A stretch of 8,390 nucleotides of DNA from an uncultured Aquincola sp. Its GTDB lineage: Bacteria; Pseudomonadota; Gammaproteobacteria; Burkholderiales; Burkholderiaceae. This document shows, piece by piece, positions 1 through 8,289 of this stretch. Position numbers and translations under genes: made by a program. Each line of letters opens with the position of its first letter. The first letter of the stretch is position 1. The stretch covers positions 1 through 8,390 of the forward strand of contig CAKZXL010000938.1 of the NCBI GenBank assembly GCA_937883885.1. Direction: 5' to 3'. The notes below the pieces were generated by a model. The model was not told the origin of the DNA. It did no database searches and saw nothing but the letters and a program-made list of their open reading frames with translations.

Positions 1-2
1 AG

Positions 3-365
3 CACTCCTGCTTTTCCGACAACACCCACCGCGACGCGGTGAACAACGCGCTGGGCATCGAGAACGTGTGGCTGGGCCAGTACCGCCGCCGCGACGGCAG
101 CACGCTGCAAGGCCCTTCGTTGCGCGACCTGGTGCAGGCCAAGGACCCGGCGGTGGCCGAACGCACCACGCGGCAGATCTCGCAGTCGGTGGCCGCCGCG
201 CGCGAGATCCGCGCGCCCTTCGACCGCGAGATCCTGGGCGACGACAACGCGCCCGGCCGCCGCCGCATCAAGACCGTGATCGACAGCCTGGTGCAGCAGT
301 CCAAGGACCTGGTGGCCGCGGCCTCGGCGGTGGGCATCACGCAGCTGACGCTGGTGAACCCGTGA
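3..365 (+). CDS. Imelysin-family (peptidase M75-like) periplasmic iron-uptake protein, C-terminal part
   Basis: This is the C-terminal 120 residues of a protein that starts left of the window; the open frame runs from base 3 to the TGA at 363-365. It begins HSCFSDNTHRDAVNNALGIE. The SCFSDNTH block followed by an 'N..GI.NVWLG.Y...DG' stretch is characteristic of the C-terminal half of imelysin/IcmP-like proteins. Family knowledge: these are exported helical-bundle proteins of iron uptake. Despite the old 'insulin-cleaving metalloprotease' name they are generally viewed as iron-binding or transport proteins. The N-terminal half, with the signal peptide and any GxHxxE motif, is not visible. The in-frame ATG at 39 is internal and not a start. 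The stop overlaps the GTG of the next gene (GTGA, 362-365), so the two are probably translationally coupled. A second, different imelysin lies two genes downstream. Confidence 0.9.
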   Translation, partial: HSCFSDNTHRDAVNNALGIENVWLGQYRRRDGSTLQGPSLRDLVQAKDPAVAERTTRQISQSVAAAREIRAPFDREILGDDNAPGRRRIKTVIDSLVQQSKDLVAAASAVGITQLTLVNP

Positions 366-1831
366 AGGCGCCGCTGCTGGCCGCGCCGGGGGCGCTGGTG
401 CTGGCACTGGCGGCGGGCCTGCCCGCGCAGGCGGGGCCCGGCGCCAGCCCGGCCAAGGCCGCCAGCGCAGCTGCCGGCGACCAGCGCGCCGCCACCGCGG
501 GCGCGGCCACGGTGTACGCCACCGGCCGCAATGCCTTCAGCTTTCCGGCCGCCAACCTCAGCGACGAAGAACGCACGCGCTTCGTCATCGGCAACTCTTT
601 CTTCCGCCGCAACTGGGTGGAGGCGCCTTCGTCCACCCAGGCGCGCGACGGGCTGGGGCCGCACTTCATCGCCCGCTCGTGCGGCGGCTGCCATGTGCAG
701 GACGGCCGCGGCGCGCCGCCCGACTTTCGCAACGGCCTGAACACCGAGCAGCCGGTGGCGCTGCTGATGCGCCTGTCGATCCCCGGCGTGGGCGAGCACG
801 GTGCGCCCAACCCCGACCCGGTGTACGGCGACCAGTTGAACAATGCCGCCATCCGCGGCGTGAAGCCCGAGGGCCAGGTGCGCATCCGCACCACGCCCGT
901 CAAGGGCCGCTTTGCCGACGGCACGCCCTTCGAGCTGCAAAAGCCGCACTACCAGATCGACGAGCTGGGCTACGGCCCGCTGGGTGAAGGCGTGATGCTG
1001 AGCCCGCGCATCGCACCGCAGGTCATCGGCATGGGGCTGCTGGAAGCCATCCCTGAGGCCGAGATCCGCGCCAATGCGCAGCGCCAGGCCGCCGCGCCGG
1101 GCCCGATCAAGGGCCAGGTGAACGAGGTGTGGGACGCCTTTGCCCAGCGCACGATGCCGGGCCGCTTCGGCTGGAAGGCCAACGTGGCCACGGTGGCGCA
1201 CCAGACGGCCGGCGCCTTCATCGGCGACATGGGCATCACCTCCAGCGCGTTTCCCACCGAGGCCTGCAGCACCACGCAATCGGACTGCAGCGCCGCCCCG
1301 CACGGCGGCAAGGACGGCGGCCCGGAGATCGACGACGACACGCTGGCCCAGGTGGTGTTCTACACCGCCACCCTGGCACCGCCGGCGCGGCGGCAGGTCA
1401 ACGATGCCCAGGTGCTGCGCGGCGAAAAGCTGTTCGCGCAGCTGCAATGCGCCGCCTGCCACCGGCCCAGCTACACCACCGGCGACGCCGCGCTGGCCGA
1501 GCGCTTTCCGCGGCTGTCGAGCCCGGCGCTCAAGGGCCTGGAGATCCGCCCCTACACCGACCTGTTGCTGCACGACATGGGCCCGGAACTGGCCGATGGC
1601 CGGCCCGACTACCGCGCCAGCGGCAGCCAGTGGCGCACGCCGCCGCTGTGGGGCGTGGGACTGATCCGCGACGTCAACGGCCACACGCGGCTGCTGCACG
1701 ACGGGCGGGCGCGCGGCGTGCTGGAAGCGGTGCTGTGGCACGGCGGCGAGGCACAGGCCAGCCGCGACGCCGTGCTCAAGCTCAACAAGCCCGAGCGCGA
1801 AGCCCTGGTCAAGTTCGTGGAGTCGCTGTGA
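362..1831 (+). CDS. Di-heme c-type oxidoreductase (DHOR/DUF1111, 'thiol oxidoreductase' family)
   Basis: A 489-residue exported protein with two c-type haem sites: CGGCH at residues 107-111 and CAACH at 363-367. The C-terminal block carries the family signature: LLLHDMGPELADG at 401-413, SQWRTPPLWGVG at 422-433, LHDGRAR at 445-451 and LWHGGEA at 458-464. Residues 1-24 form a signal peptide ending near AQA, as expected for haem attachment in the periplasm. GTG at 362 is chosen as start because it overlaps the previous stop by four bases and places the signal peptide at the N-terminus. The frame stays open upstream to about 68, but that part is the shadow of the imelysin gene. The next in-frame ATG lies after the first haem site. 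Family members occur beside imelysins, where a redox role in iron handling (for example changing iron valence) is assumed but, as far as I know, unproven. 'Thiol oxidoreductase' is a legacy name. Confidence 0.93.
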   Translation: MKAPLLAAPGALVLALAAGLPAQAGPGASPAKAASAAAGDQRAATAGAATVYATGRNAFSFPAANLSDEERTRFVIGNSFFRRNWVEAPSSTQARDGLGPHFIARSCGGCHVQDGRGAPPDFRNGLNTEQPVALLMRLSIPGVGEHGAPNPDPVYGDQLNNAAIRGVKPEGQVRIRTTPVKGRFADGTPFELQKPHYQIDELGYGPLGEGVMLSPRIAPQVIGMGLLEAIPEAEIRANAQRQAAAPGPIKGQVNEVWDAFAQRTMPGRFGWKANVATVAHQTAGAFIGDMGITSSAFPTEACSTTQSDCSAAPHGGKDGGPEIDDDTLAQVVFYTATLAPPARRQVNDAQVLRGEKLFAQLQCAACHRPSYTTGDAALAERFPRLSSPALKGLEIRPYTDLLLHDMGPELADGRPDYRASGSQWRTPPLWGVGLIRDVNGHTRLLHDGRARGVLEAVLWHGGEAQASRDAVLKLNKPEREALVKFVESL

Positions 1832-2886
1832 TGCTGCCAACCGCCCTCTTCCGCCCGCTGGCGGCTGCCGCCCTGCTGCTGGCTTCAGCCGCCCAGGCCG
1901 CGCCAGCCTCCGACGTGGCCGTGCCCTTCTACACGCCCGTGCACGCGCTGGAAGCGCTGTATCGCCAGCACTACCAGCCGCAGGCGCAGGCCTTCACCCA
2001 GGCCAGCGCCGCGCTGGTGCCGGCGCTGCAGCAGGGCTGCGCGGCCAGCGGCGCCCAGGCGCTGGACGCGGCCCGCGCCCGCTGGCGCGAAGCCATGGTG
2101 GCCTGGGAGCGGCTGAGCGCGGTGCAGATCGGCCCGCTGGTGGAGCGGCGCAGCGCCCGGCGCATCGACTTCCAGCCGGCGCGGCCGGAGCTGATCGCCC
2201 GCTCGGTGAAGGCGGCGCCGACGGATGCCGACGGCATGGCCCGCGTGGGCTCGCCAGCCAAGGGGCTGCCGGCGCTGGAATACCTGCTGTTCACCCAGCC
2301 GGCCGCGCCGGGCAGCGCCGAATGCCGCTTTGCGCAGGCGGTGGCGGCCGACCTGCAGCGCGAAGCGGCGGCCATCGAGGCCGACTTCCAGGCGCTGGCC
2401 GGCCGCGAGTGGGACGAAGACGGCGAAGCCGCGTCCAACGCCTTCGGCGAGTTCATCAATCAGTGGCTGGGCGGCATCGAGCGGCTGCGCTGGGCCGACA
2501 TCGAAAAACCCATCCGCTCGGCCGAAGGCCGGCCGGTGGCCTACACCCGGCAGGCCGCTGCGGCCACCGCGCAGGCCTGGCAGGCGCGCTGGCAGTCGCT
2601 GGCGGCGCTGAGCGCCGGGCCGGCACGGCCGCTGGGCGAAGGCCTGGTGCCGGTGGAGGCCTACCTGCGCGGCCGCGGCCTGAACCCGCTGGCCGACGAA
2701 CTGGCGGCGCAGGTGACCCGCACCGGCCAGGCCATCGAGCGGCTGGGCAACGGCGCTGCGCCAGCCCGCACCGAAGCGCCACTGGCCGCCGCGCGCGAAT
2801 TGGGCGCGCTGAAGTCGCTGCTGGAAAAGCGCATTGCACCTGCCTTGCAAGTAGCCCTTGGATTCACCGATGCCGACGGTGACTGA
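1831..2886 (+). CDS. Second imelysin-family protein with altered metal motif
   Basis: A 351-residue exported helical protein. The signal peptide spans residues 1-23 (hydrophobic core LAAAALLLASA, cleavage near AQA/AP). Imelysin features include the Trp-rich block RWREAMVAWERLSAVQIGPL, then GLPALEYLLF at residues 145-154, and a later SNAFGEFINQWLGGIERLRW block. In active-looking imelysins the central motif is GxHxxE. Here it reads G145-L-P-A-L-E150, with proline where histidine is expected, so direct metal binding at this site is doubtful. The start ATG overlaps the upstream TGA by one base (TGATG, 1829-1833), typical of coupled translation. An open frame extends upstream to about 1129 but lies over the DHOR gene. 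It probably works with the first imelysin and the di-haem protein, perhaps as a structural or partner subunit (inference). Confidence 0.9.
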   Translation: MLPTALFRPLAAAALLLASAAQAAPASDVAVPFYTPVHALEALYRQHYQPQAQAFTQASAALVPALQQGCAASGAQALDAARARWREAMVAWERLSAVQIGPLVERRSARRIDFQPARPELIARSVKAAPTDADGMARVGSPAKGLPALEYLLFTQPAAPGSAECRFAQAVAADLQREAAAIEADFQALAGREWDEDGEAASNAFGEFINQWLGGIERLRWADIEKPIRSAEGRPVAYTRQAAAATAQAWQARWQSLAALSAGPARPLGEGLVPVEAYLRGRGLNPLADELAAQVTRTGQAIERLGNGAAPARTEAPLAAARELGALKSLLEKRIAPALQVALGFTDADGD

Positions 2887-4024
2887 ATTGGCGCCTCCAA
2901 GCTCGCTGCGCTCGCGCGCCCCAGCGGTTGCCAGGGGCTGGCGCCGTCGCCAGCTGCTGCAGGCCTTGGCCGCACTGGGCGGCGCCAGCATGCTGCCCCG
3001 CCTGGCCGTGGCTGCGCCGGGCGCCACGCGCCTGTTCACCGCCTGGGACCTGCCCGATGGCCGGCACCAGGTGGGCTGCGTGCGGCTGGCCGCCGCCGAA
3101 GGCGCGCCCTGCCAGGTCGAGGCGCTGATCGACGTGCCCACCCGCGCCCATGGGCTGCTGCCGCTGCCCGATGGCGGCGTGCTGGTGGCCGCGCGCCGGC
3201 CCGGCGAATGGCTGCTGCGCTGGCACCCGGCGCGCAGCGCGCCACCGCAGTGGCACTGGATCGACGGCGACCGCGCCTTCAGCGGTCATGCGCAGCTGTG
3301 GGGCGGCCACGTCTACACCACCGAAAGCGACCTGGACACCGGCGCCGGCGTGCTGGCCCGCCGCCACCCGCAGACACTGGAACGCCTGGCCGAATGGCCC
3401 ACCGGCGGCACCGACAACCACATGCTGCTGGCCGATGGCCGCGGCCACCTGTTCGTGGCCAACGGCGGCGTGGCCACGCGGCCCGAAACCGGCCGCCTGA
3501 AGATCGACCTGGAGGCGATGGATTCGTCCATCGTGCGCATCGCCGCCGACAGCGGCCGCATCACCGGCCAGTGGCGGCTGGCCGACCGCCGGTTGAGCCT
3601 GCGCCACCTGGCCTGGCGCGGCGACGACCTGGGTATCGCGCTGCAGGCCCAGCACGACGACCCCGCCGTGCAACAGGCCGCGCCGGTGCTGGCCGTGCTG
3701 CGCGGGGCCCGCGCCGCCGCCGGCGAGCCACAGCTGGTGGCGCTGCCCACGCCGCGACCGCTGGGTGGCTACGGCGGCGACATCTGCGCCACGCCGGCCG
3801 GCTTCCACGTCAGCTGCCCGCGGGTGGATGCGGTGGCCACCTGGGCGGCCGATGGCGCCTGGCACGGCACGCAGGCGCATGGCGAGGCCTATGCGCTGGC
3901 CACCGCCGAGGGCGCCGCTTTGGTGGCCGGCCCCGGCGGCTGGCAGGCGCTGGGTGCAGCGCCTGCGCTGCACCCCTGGGCCGGCGAGCGCGCACCCGAC
4001 AACCACGCGGCTGCGGCCGCCTGA
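2870..4024 (+). CDS. DUF1513 family protein, Tat-exported, probable beta-propeller
   Basis: A 384-residue protein counted from ATG 2870, which overlaps the upstream gene by 17 bases. A TTG at 2858 would add four residues and is less likely. The N-terminus is a twin-arginine signal: RRRQLLQALAALGG at residues 25-38, then a hydrophobic stretch to AVAA near 46-49. Export by Tat implies folding in the cytoplasm before translocation. The body matches the DUF1513 pattern: FSGHAQLWGGH near 137-147, YTTESDLDTGAGVL at 149-162, TDNHMLLADGRGHLFVANGG near 181-200 and RLSLRHLAWRGDD near 241-253. The repeated DG/NG turns and short strands suggest a beta-propeller, and family members are usually predicted so. 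It is last in the imelysin-DHOR-imelysin-DUF1513 order commonly seen in proteobacteria. Its biochemical role is unknown; a periplasmic partner of the iron proteins is an inference. Confidence 0.88.
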   Translation: MPTVTELAPPSSLRSRAPAVARGWRRRQLLQALAALGGASMLPRLAVAAPGATRLFTAWDLPDGRHQVGCVRLAAAEGAPCQVEALIDVPTRAHGLLPLPDGGVLVAARRPGEWLLRWHPARSAPPQWHWIDGDRAFSGHAQLWGGHVYTTESDLDTGAGVLARRHPQTLERLAEWPTGGTDNHMLLADGRGHLFVANGGVATRPETGRLKIDLEAMDSSIVRIAADSGRITGQWRLADRRLSLRHLAWRGDDLGIALQAQHDDPAVQQAAPVLAVLRGARAAAGEPQLVALPTPRPLGGYGGDICATPAGFHVSCPRVDAVATWAADGAWHGTQAHGEAYALATAEGAALVAGPGGWQALGAAPALHPWAGERAPDNHAAAAA

Positions 4025-4057
4025 AACACCCGATAACCACGGCGGCGTGCCAACCAC

Positions 4058-4086
4058 TTCAAATGCGAACGATTCGCGTTTATAGT
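4058..4086 (+). promoter_or_regulatory. Predicted sigma70 promoter of hemP
   Basis: A -35-like TTCAAA (4058-4063) and a -10-like TATAGT (4081-4086) are separated by exactly 17 bases, in an AT-rich patch between very GC-rich genes. The predicted transcription start falls near 4092-4094, which coincides with the hemP ATG at 4093. The promoter lies just after the DUF1513 stop, so it starts a new transcription unit. The Fur-type palindrome fills the spacer and touches both hexamers. Confidence 0.6.
4061..4081 (+). promoter_or_regulatory. Fur-type operator (iron box) upstream of hemP
   Basis: A 21-base imperfect palindrome with half-sites AAATGCGAA and TTCGCGTTT around the centre CGA. Sixteen of 21 positions are self-complementary, including a perfect GCGAA/TTCGC core. 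The layout resembles Fur boxes (AT-rich arms around GATTC) and sits where a repressor would block RNA polymerase. Known biology: hemP genes in proteobacteria are commonly Fur-repressed. Binding by Fur is inferred; several positions differ from the classical GATAAT-repeat consensus. Confidence 0.65.
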
Positions 4087-4092
4087 GGGGCC

Positions 4093-4302
4093 ATGCAACA
4101 CCACCTGACCCCGGTTCCTTCGCCCTTCCGTGCCGACACCGGGTCGGCCGCCCACCACCACCTGGCACCGCAGTCGGTGCCGCCGCGCACGCTCACCAGC
4201 CGCACGCTGCTGGACGGCGCCAATGAGGTGCAGATCGAGCACTACGGCTCGGTCTACCGCCTGCGCTTGACCGCGCTGGGCAAGCTCATCCTCACGAAAT
4301 AA
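4093..4302 (+). CDS. hemP: Hemin uptake protein HemP
   Basis: A 69-residue protein with a clear HemP-family C-terminal half: SRTLLDGANEVQIEHYGSVY at 36-55, then RLRLTALGKLILTK at 56-69, ending in the typical 'LGKLILTK' tail. Family knowledge: HemP/HmuP are small cytoplasmic proteins needed for haem use, acting as positive regulators of haem receptor genes in some rhizobia and Burkholderia. The N-terminal 35 residues are poorly conserved in type and contain HH (3-4) and HHH (21-23). ATG 4093 is chosen because the ATG at 4063 lies inside the predicted operator and promoter. There is no clear ribosome binding site, only a G-run just before the ATG. A shorter form from GTG 4177 (41 residues) would still keep the conserved core. 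The gene is probably induced on iron starvation through the overlapping Fur-type box. Confidence 0.93.
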   Translation: MQHHLTPVPSPFRADTGSAAHHHLAPQSVPPRTLTSRTLLDGANEVQIEHYGSVYRLRLTALGKLILTK

Positions 4303-4357
4303 ACACAAGCCCTTCCACCTGGGCTGGCCGCCGCGCGCCCGACCACCGAGCCTGCCG

Positions 4358-4666
4358 ATGCCCGCCCACCCCTTTCATGCCGACGACGACCTGGCCACGC
4401 TGGCCTCGTCACCGCTGTGCCACGTCAGCGCCTGCCCCGGCTGCGGCGTTGTGCACCTGAGCCTGCCTTCGCTCACGCTGCGCTTCGAGCCCGCCGCCTT
4501 CCACGAGGTGGCGCGGCTGCTGGGCCAGGCCTCCCGCGCGCTGGGCGGCTCCGGCGCGCCGGAGCCGCTGCCGGCGCATGGCGCCGCGCAGCCTGAGGCC
4601 GAAGCGCCACCGCCGGCCGACACGGGCGCCAGCCCGGCCACGCCACCACGCAGCCGCTGGCACTGA
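4358..4666 (+). CDS. Small Cys/His-motif protein of unknown function, between hemP and chaN
   Basis: A 102-residue protein starting 55 bases after hemP. It contains C21-H22, C26-x2-C29-G and H33 (CHVSACPGCGVVHL), a compact set that could bind zinc or another metal. This is followed by a strand-rich stretch (LSLPSLTLRFEPAAF) and a short helix (HEVARLLGQASRAL). Residues from about 65 onward are a low-complexity Pro/Ala/Glu-rich tail ending SRWH. No signal peptide or membrane segment is seen, so it is probably cytoplasmic. I do not recognise the family with confidence; the shape loosely recalls small 'CxxCG..HL' domains annotated as hypothetical. The evidence that it is real is the clustered Cys/His motif, the plausible fold and its place in a haem/iron gene group. 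The ribosome binding site before ATG 4358 is weak, and it probably depends on the hemP promoter. Confidence 0.72.
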   Translation: MPAHPFHADDDLATLASSPLCHVSACPGCGVVHLSLPSLTLRFEPAAFHEVARLLGQASRALGGSGAPEPLPAHGAAQPEAEAPPPADTGASPATPPRSRWH

Positions 4667-4737
4667 AACCGGCCCGCGGCGCACGGCGCCTGCGGCCTGG
4701 CGTGCGATGCTCCGGCTGAGCGGCGCTCCTGCGCCCT

Positions 4738-4741
4738 GGAG
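4738..4741 (+). promoter_or_regulatory. Ribosome binding site of the chaN-like gene
   Basis: GGAG lies six bases before ATG 4748 and supports that start over the in-frame ATG at 4811, which would leave too short a lipoprotein signal. An upstream CTCC (4710-4713) is complementary to it, with a GGCGC-TCCT-GCGCC hairpin (4722-4735) between them. Confidence 0.55.
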
Positions 4742-4747
4742 TCCGGC

Positions 4748-5662
4748 ATGCCCGTCATCCCTTCTTCGCTGAACACGCCCTGGCCCGCGCGGCGCCGCCT
4801 GGTGCGCGCGATGGTGGCCGCACCCGCGGCCCTGCTGGCCGGCTGCGCCACCGCCACGCCGACGCCCGCCGGCCCGGCCGACGGCGCCGATCCCGCGCAG
4901 CGGCTGCAGGCCGCGCTGGCCTCGCAGCCGCTGGTGCTGCTGGGCGAGGTGCACGACAACCCCGAGCAGCACCGGCTGCGGGCGCAGGCGCTTGGCCGCC
5001 TGCTGGCGGACGGCGCGCGGCCTGCGCTGCTGATGGAGCAGTTCGACCGTGAGCGCCAGAGCGCCATCGACGCCGCGATGGCCAGCGCCGGCGCGCAGCC
5101 CGATGCGGTGATCGACGCCGGCTGGCCGCAGGGCCGCACGGGTTGGGACTGGACCTTCTACCGCCCCTTCATCGCGCTGGCGCTGCAGTACCGGCTGCCG
5201 CTGGTGGCGGCCAACGTGTCGCGCACCGACACGCGCCGCATCGTCGCGCAAGGCCTGGAGGCCGCCGGCTTCGACGCCGCGGTGCCGGCCGACATTGCCC
5301 AGGCCCAGGCCGATGCCATCGTGGCCAGCCACTGCGGCCAGGTGGACGCCTCCCTGGCCCGCCAGCTGATGCGGGCCCAGGTGGCGCGCGACCAGTTCAT
5401 GGCGCGCCAGCTGGTGGCCCATGCGGCGCCCGGCGCGGTGCTGCTGGCCGGCAATGGCCATGTGCGGCGCGACATCGGCGTGCCGCGCTGGCTGCCGGCG
5501 GCCTGGCAGGGCCGCAGCGTGGCCATCGGCCTGCTGGAAGCCGGCGAGGCCCCGGGCGCCGCCTTCGACCTGGCGCTGTTCACCCCGGCCGCGCCGCGCG
5601 GCGATCCGTGCGAAGGCATGGCCCGCATCCCGGCGCGGCCGGCGCCCGGCACCGCGCGCTGA
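4748..5662 (+). CDS. ChaN-family haem-binding lipoprotein
   Basis: A 304-residue protein with a lipoprotein signal: basic ARRRLVR (14-20), a short hydrophobic run, and lipobox LLAGC with lipidated Cys33. The mature part has the ChaN/Tiki-like signature: VLLGEVHDNPEQH at 63-75 (E67, H69, H75), MEQFDRERQ near 96-104, VASHCG at 192-197, MRAQVARDQFMA at 208-219 and LLAGNGHVRRDIGVP at 232-246. Family knowledge: ChaN proteins are iron-regulated surface or periplasmic lipoproteins, and Campylobacter ChaN binds haem between protomers. The expected job is haem binding or transfer at the envelope, matching its place downstream of hemP. A GGAG ribosome binding site fixes the start. No terminator is obvious in the 16 bases before the convergent kinase gene. 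The basic RRRLVR run before the core could also be read as a Tat-type lipoprotein signal. Confidence 0.9.
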   Translation: MPVIPSSLNTPWPARRRLVRAMVAAPAALLAGCATATPTPAGPADGADPAQRLQAALASQPLVLLGEVHDNPEQHRLRAQALGRLLADGARPALLMEQFDRERQSAIDAAMASAGAQPDAVIDAGWPQGRTGWDWTFYRPFIALALQYRLPLVAANVSRTDTRRIVAQGLEAAGFDAAVPADIAQAQADAIVASHCGQVDASLARQLMRAQVARDQFMARQLVAHAAPGAVLLAGNGHVRRDIGVPRWLPAAWQGRSVAIGLLEAGEAPGAAFDLALFTPAAPRGDPCEGMARIPARPAPGTAR

Positions 5663-5678
5663 GGCGCCGGCCCGCCGG

Positions 5679-8195
<2,517 letters not shown>

Positions 8196-8197
8196 GT

Positions 8198-8206
8198 CCC
8201 CTCCCC
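8198..8206 (-). promoter_or_regulatory. Ribosome binding site of the hybrid kinase gene
   Basis: Read on the minus strand, GGGGAGGGG ends two bases before the ATG, and the GGGAGG part has suitable spacing. This supports the start at 8195 over the internal ATG 13 codons later. Confidence 0.6.
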
Positions 8207-8256
8207 TGCATGCTGCGCAGGGCGGCGATTGTGCCCAAACGTAAACGCAGCAAGCT

Positions 8257-8275
8257 TCGGCGGCGACCTCGCCGA
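8257..8275 (-). terminator. Possible weak hairpin after the right-edge gene
   Basis: TCGGCG (8257-8262) and CGCCGA (8270-8275) can form a six-base-pair stem, 15 bases past the stop of the right-edge gene on the minus strand. It is not followed by a clear T-run, only a loosely T-containing stretch, so intrinsic termination is uncertain. The rest of the 94-base gap (8196-8289) shows only a poor -10-like CACAAT on the minus strand (8228-8233) without a convincing -35. Confidence 0.25.
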
Positions 8276-8289
8276 CGGCGGTTGCGGGG

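Noticed and set aside
68..361. 98-residue N-terminal extension of the di-haem oxidoreductase frame
   Set aside because: It overlaps the imelysin gene in another frame and is a low-complexity Arg/Gly/Ala shadow. GTG 362 gives a proper signal peptide.
1129..1830. Upstream extension of the second imelysin frame
   Set aside because: It lies over the C-terminal DHOR coding region. The ATG at 1831 yields a clean signal peptide and a one-base coupling overlap.
1885..3141. 418-residue minus-strand open frame antisense to the second imelysin
   Set aside because: Shadow of high-GC codons; no domain, and it overlaps strongly supported plus-strand genes.
2864..4168. 434-residue minus-strand open frame antisense to the DUF1513 gene
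   Set aside because: Composition is Gly/Ala/His/Arg-rich with no recognisable domain, as expected for an antisense shadow of GC-rich coding DNA. It also crosses the hemP promoter.
3208..4302. Long frame that fuses an upstream region to HemP
   Set aside because: The part before 4093 is an out-of-frame shadow of DUF1513, and the promoter and operator lie inside it. Only the last 69 codons are HemP.
4308..4325. AGCCC/GGGCT hairpin after hemP as a terminator
   Set aside because: Only five base pairs with an eight-base loop and no T-run. The following genes plausibly share the transcript.
4409..5461. 350-residue minus-strand open frame antisense to the small Cys protein and chaN
   Set aside because: The plus-strand products have lipobox and ChaN motifs. 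The antisense product is Arg/Gly/Ala-rich without motifs.
8237..8247. AAACG direct repeat before the kinase gene
   Set aside because: Two five-base copies are too short to support an operator without comparative data.
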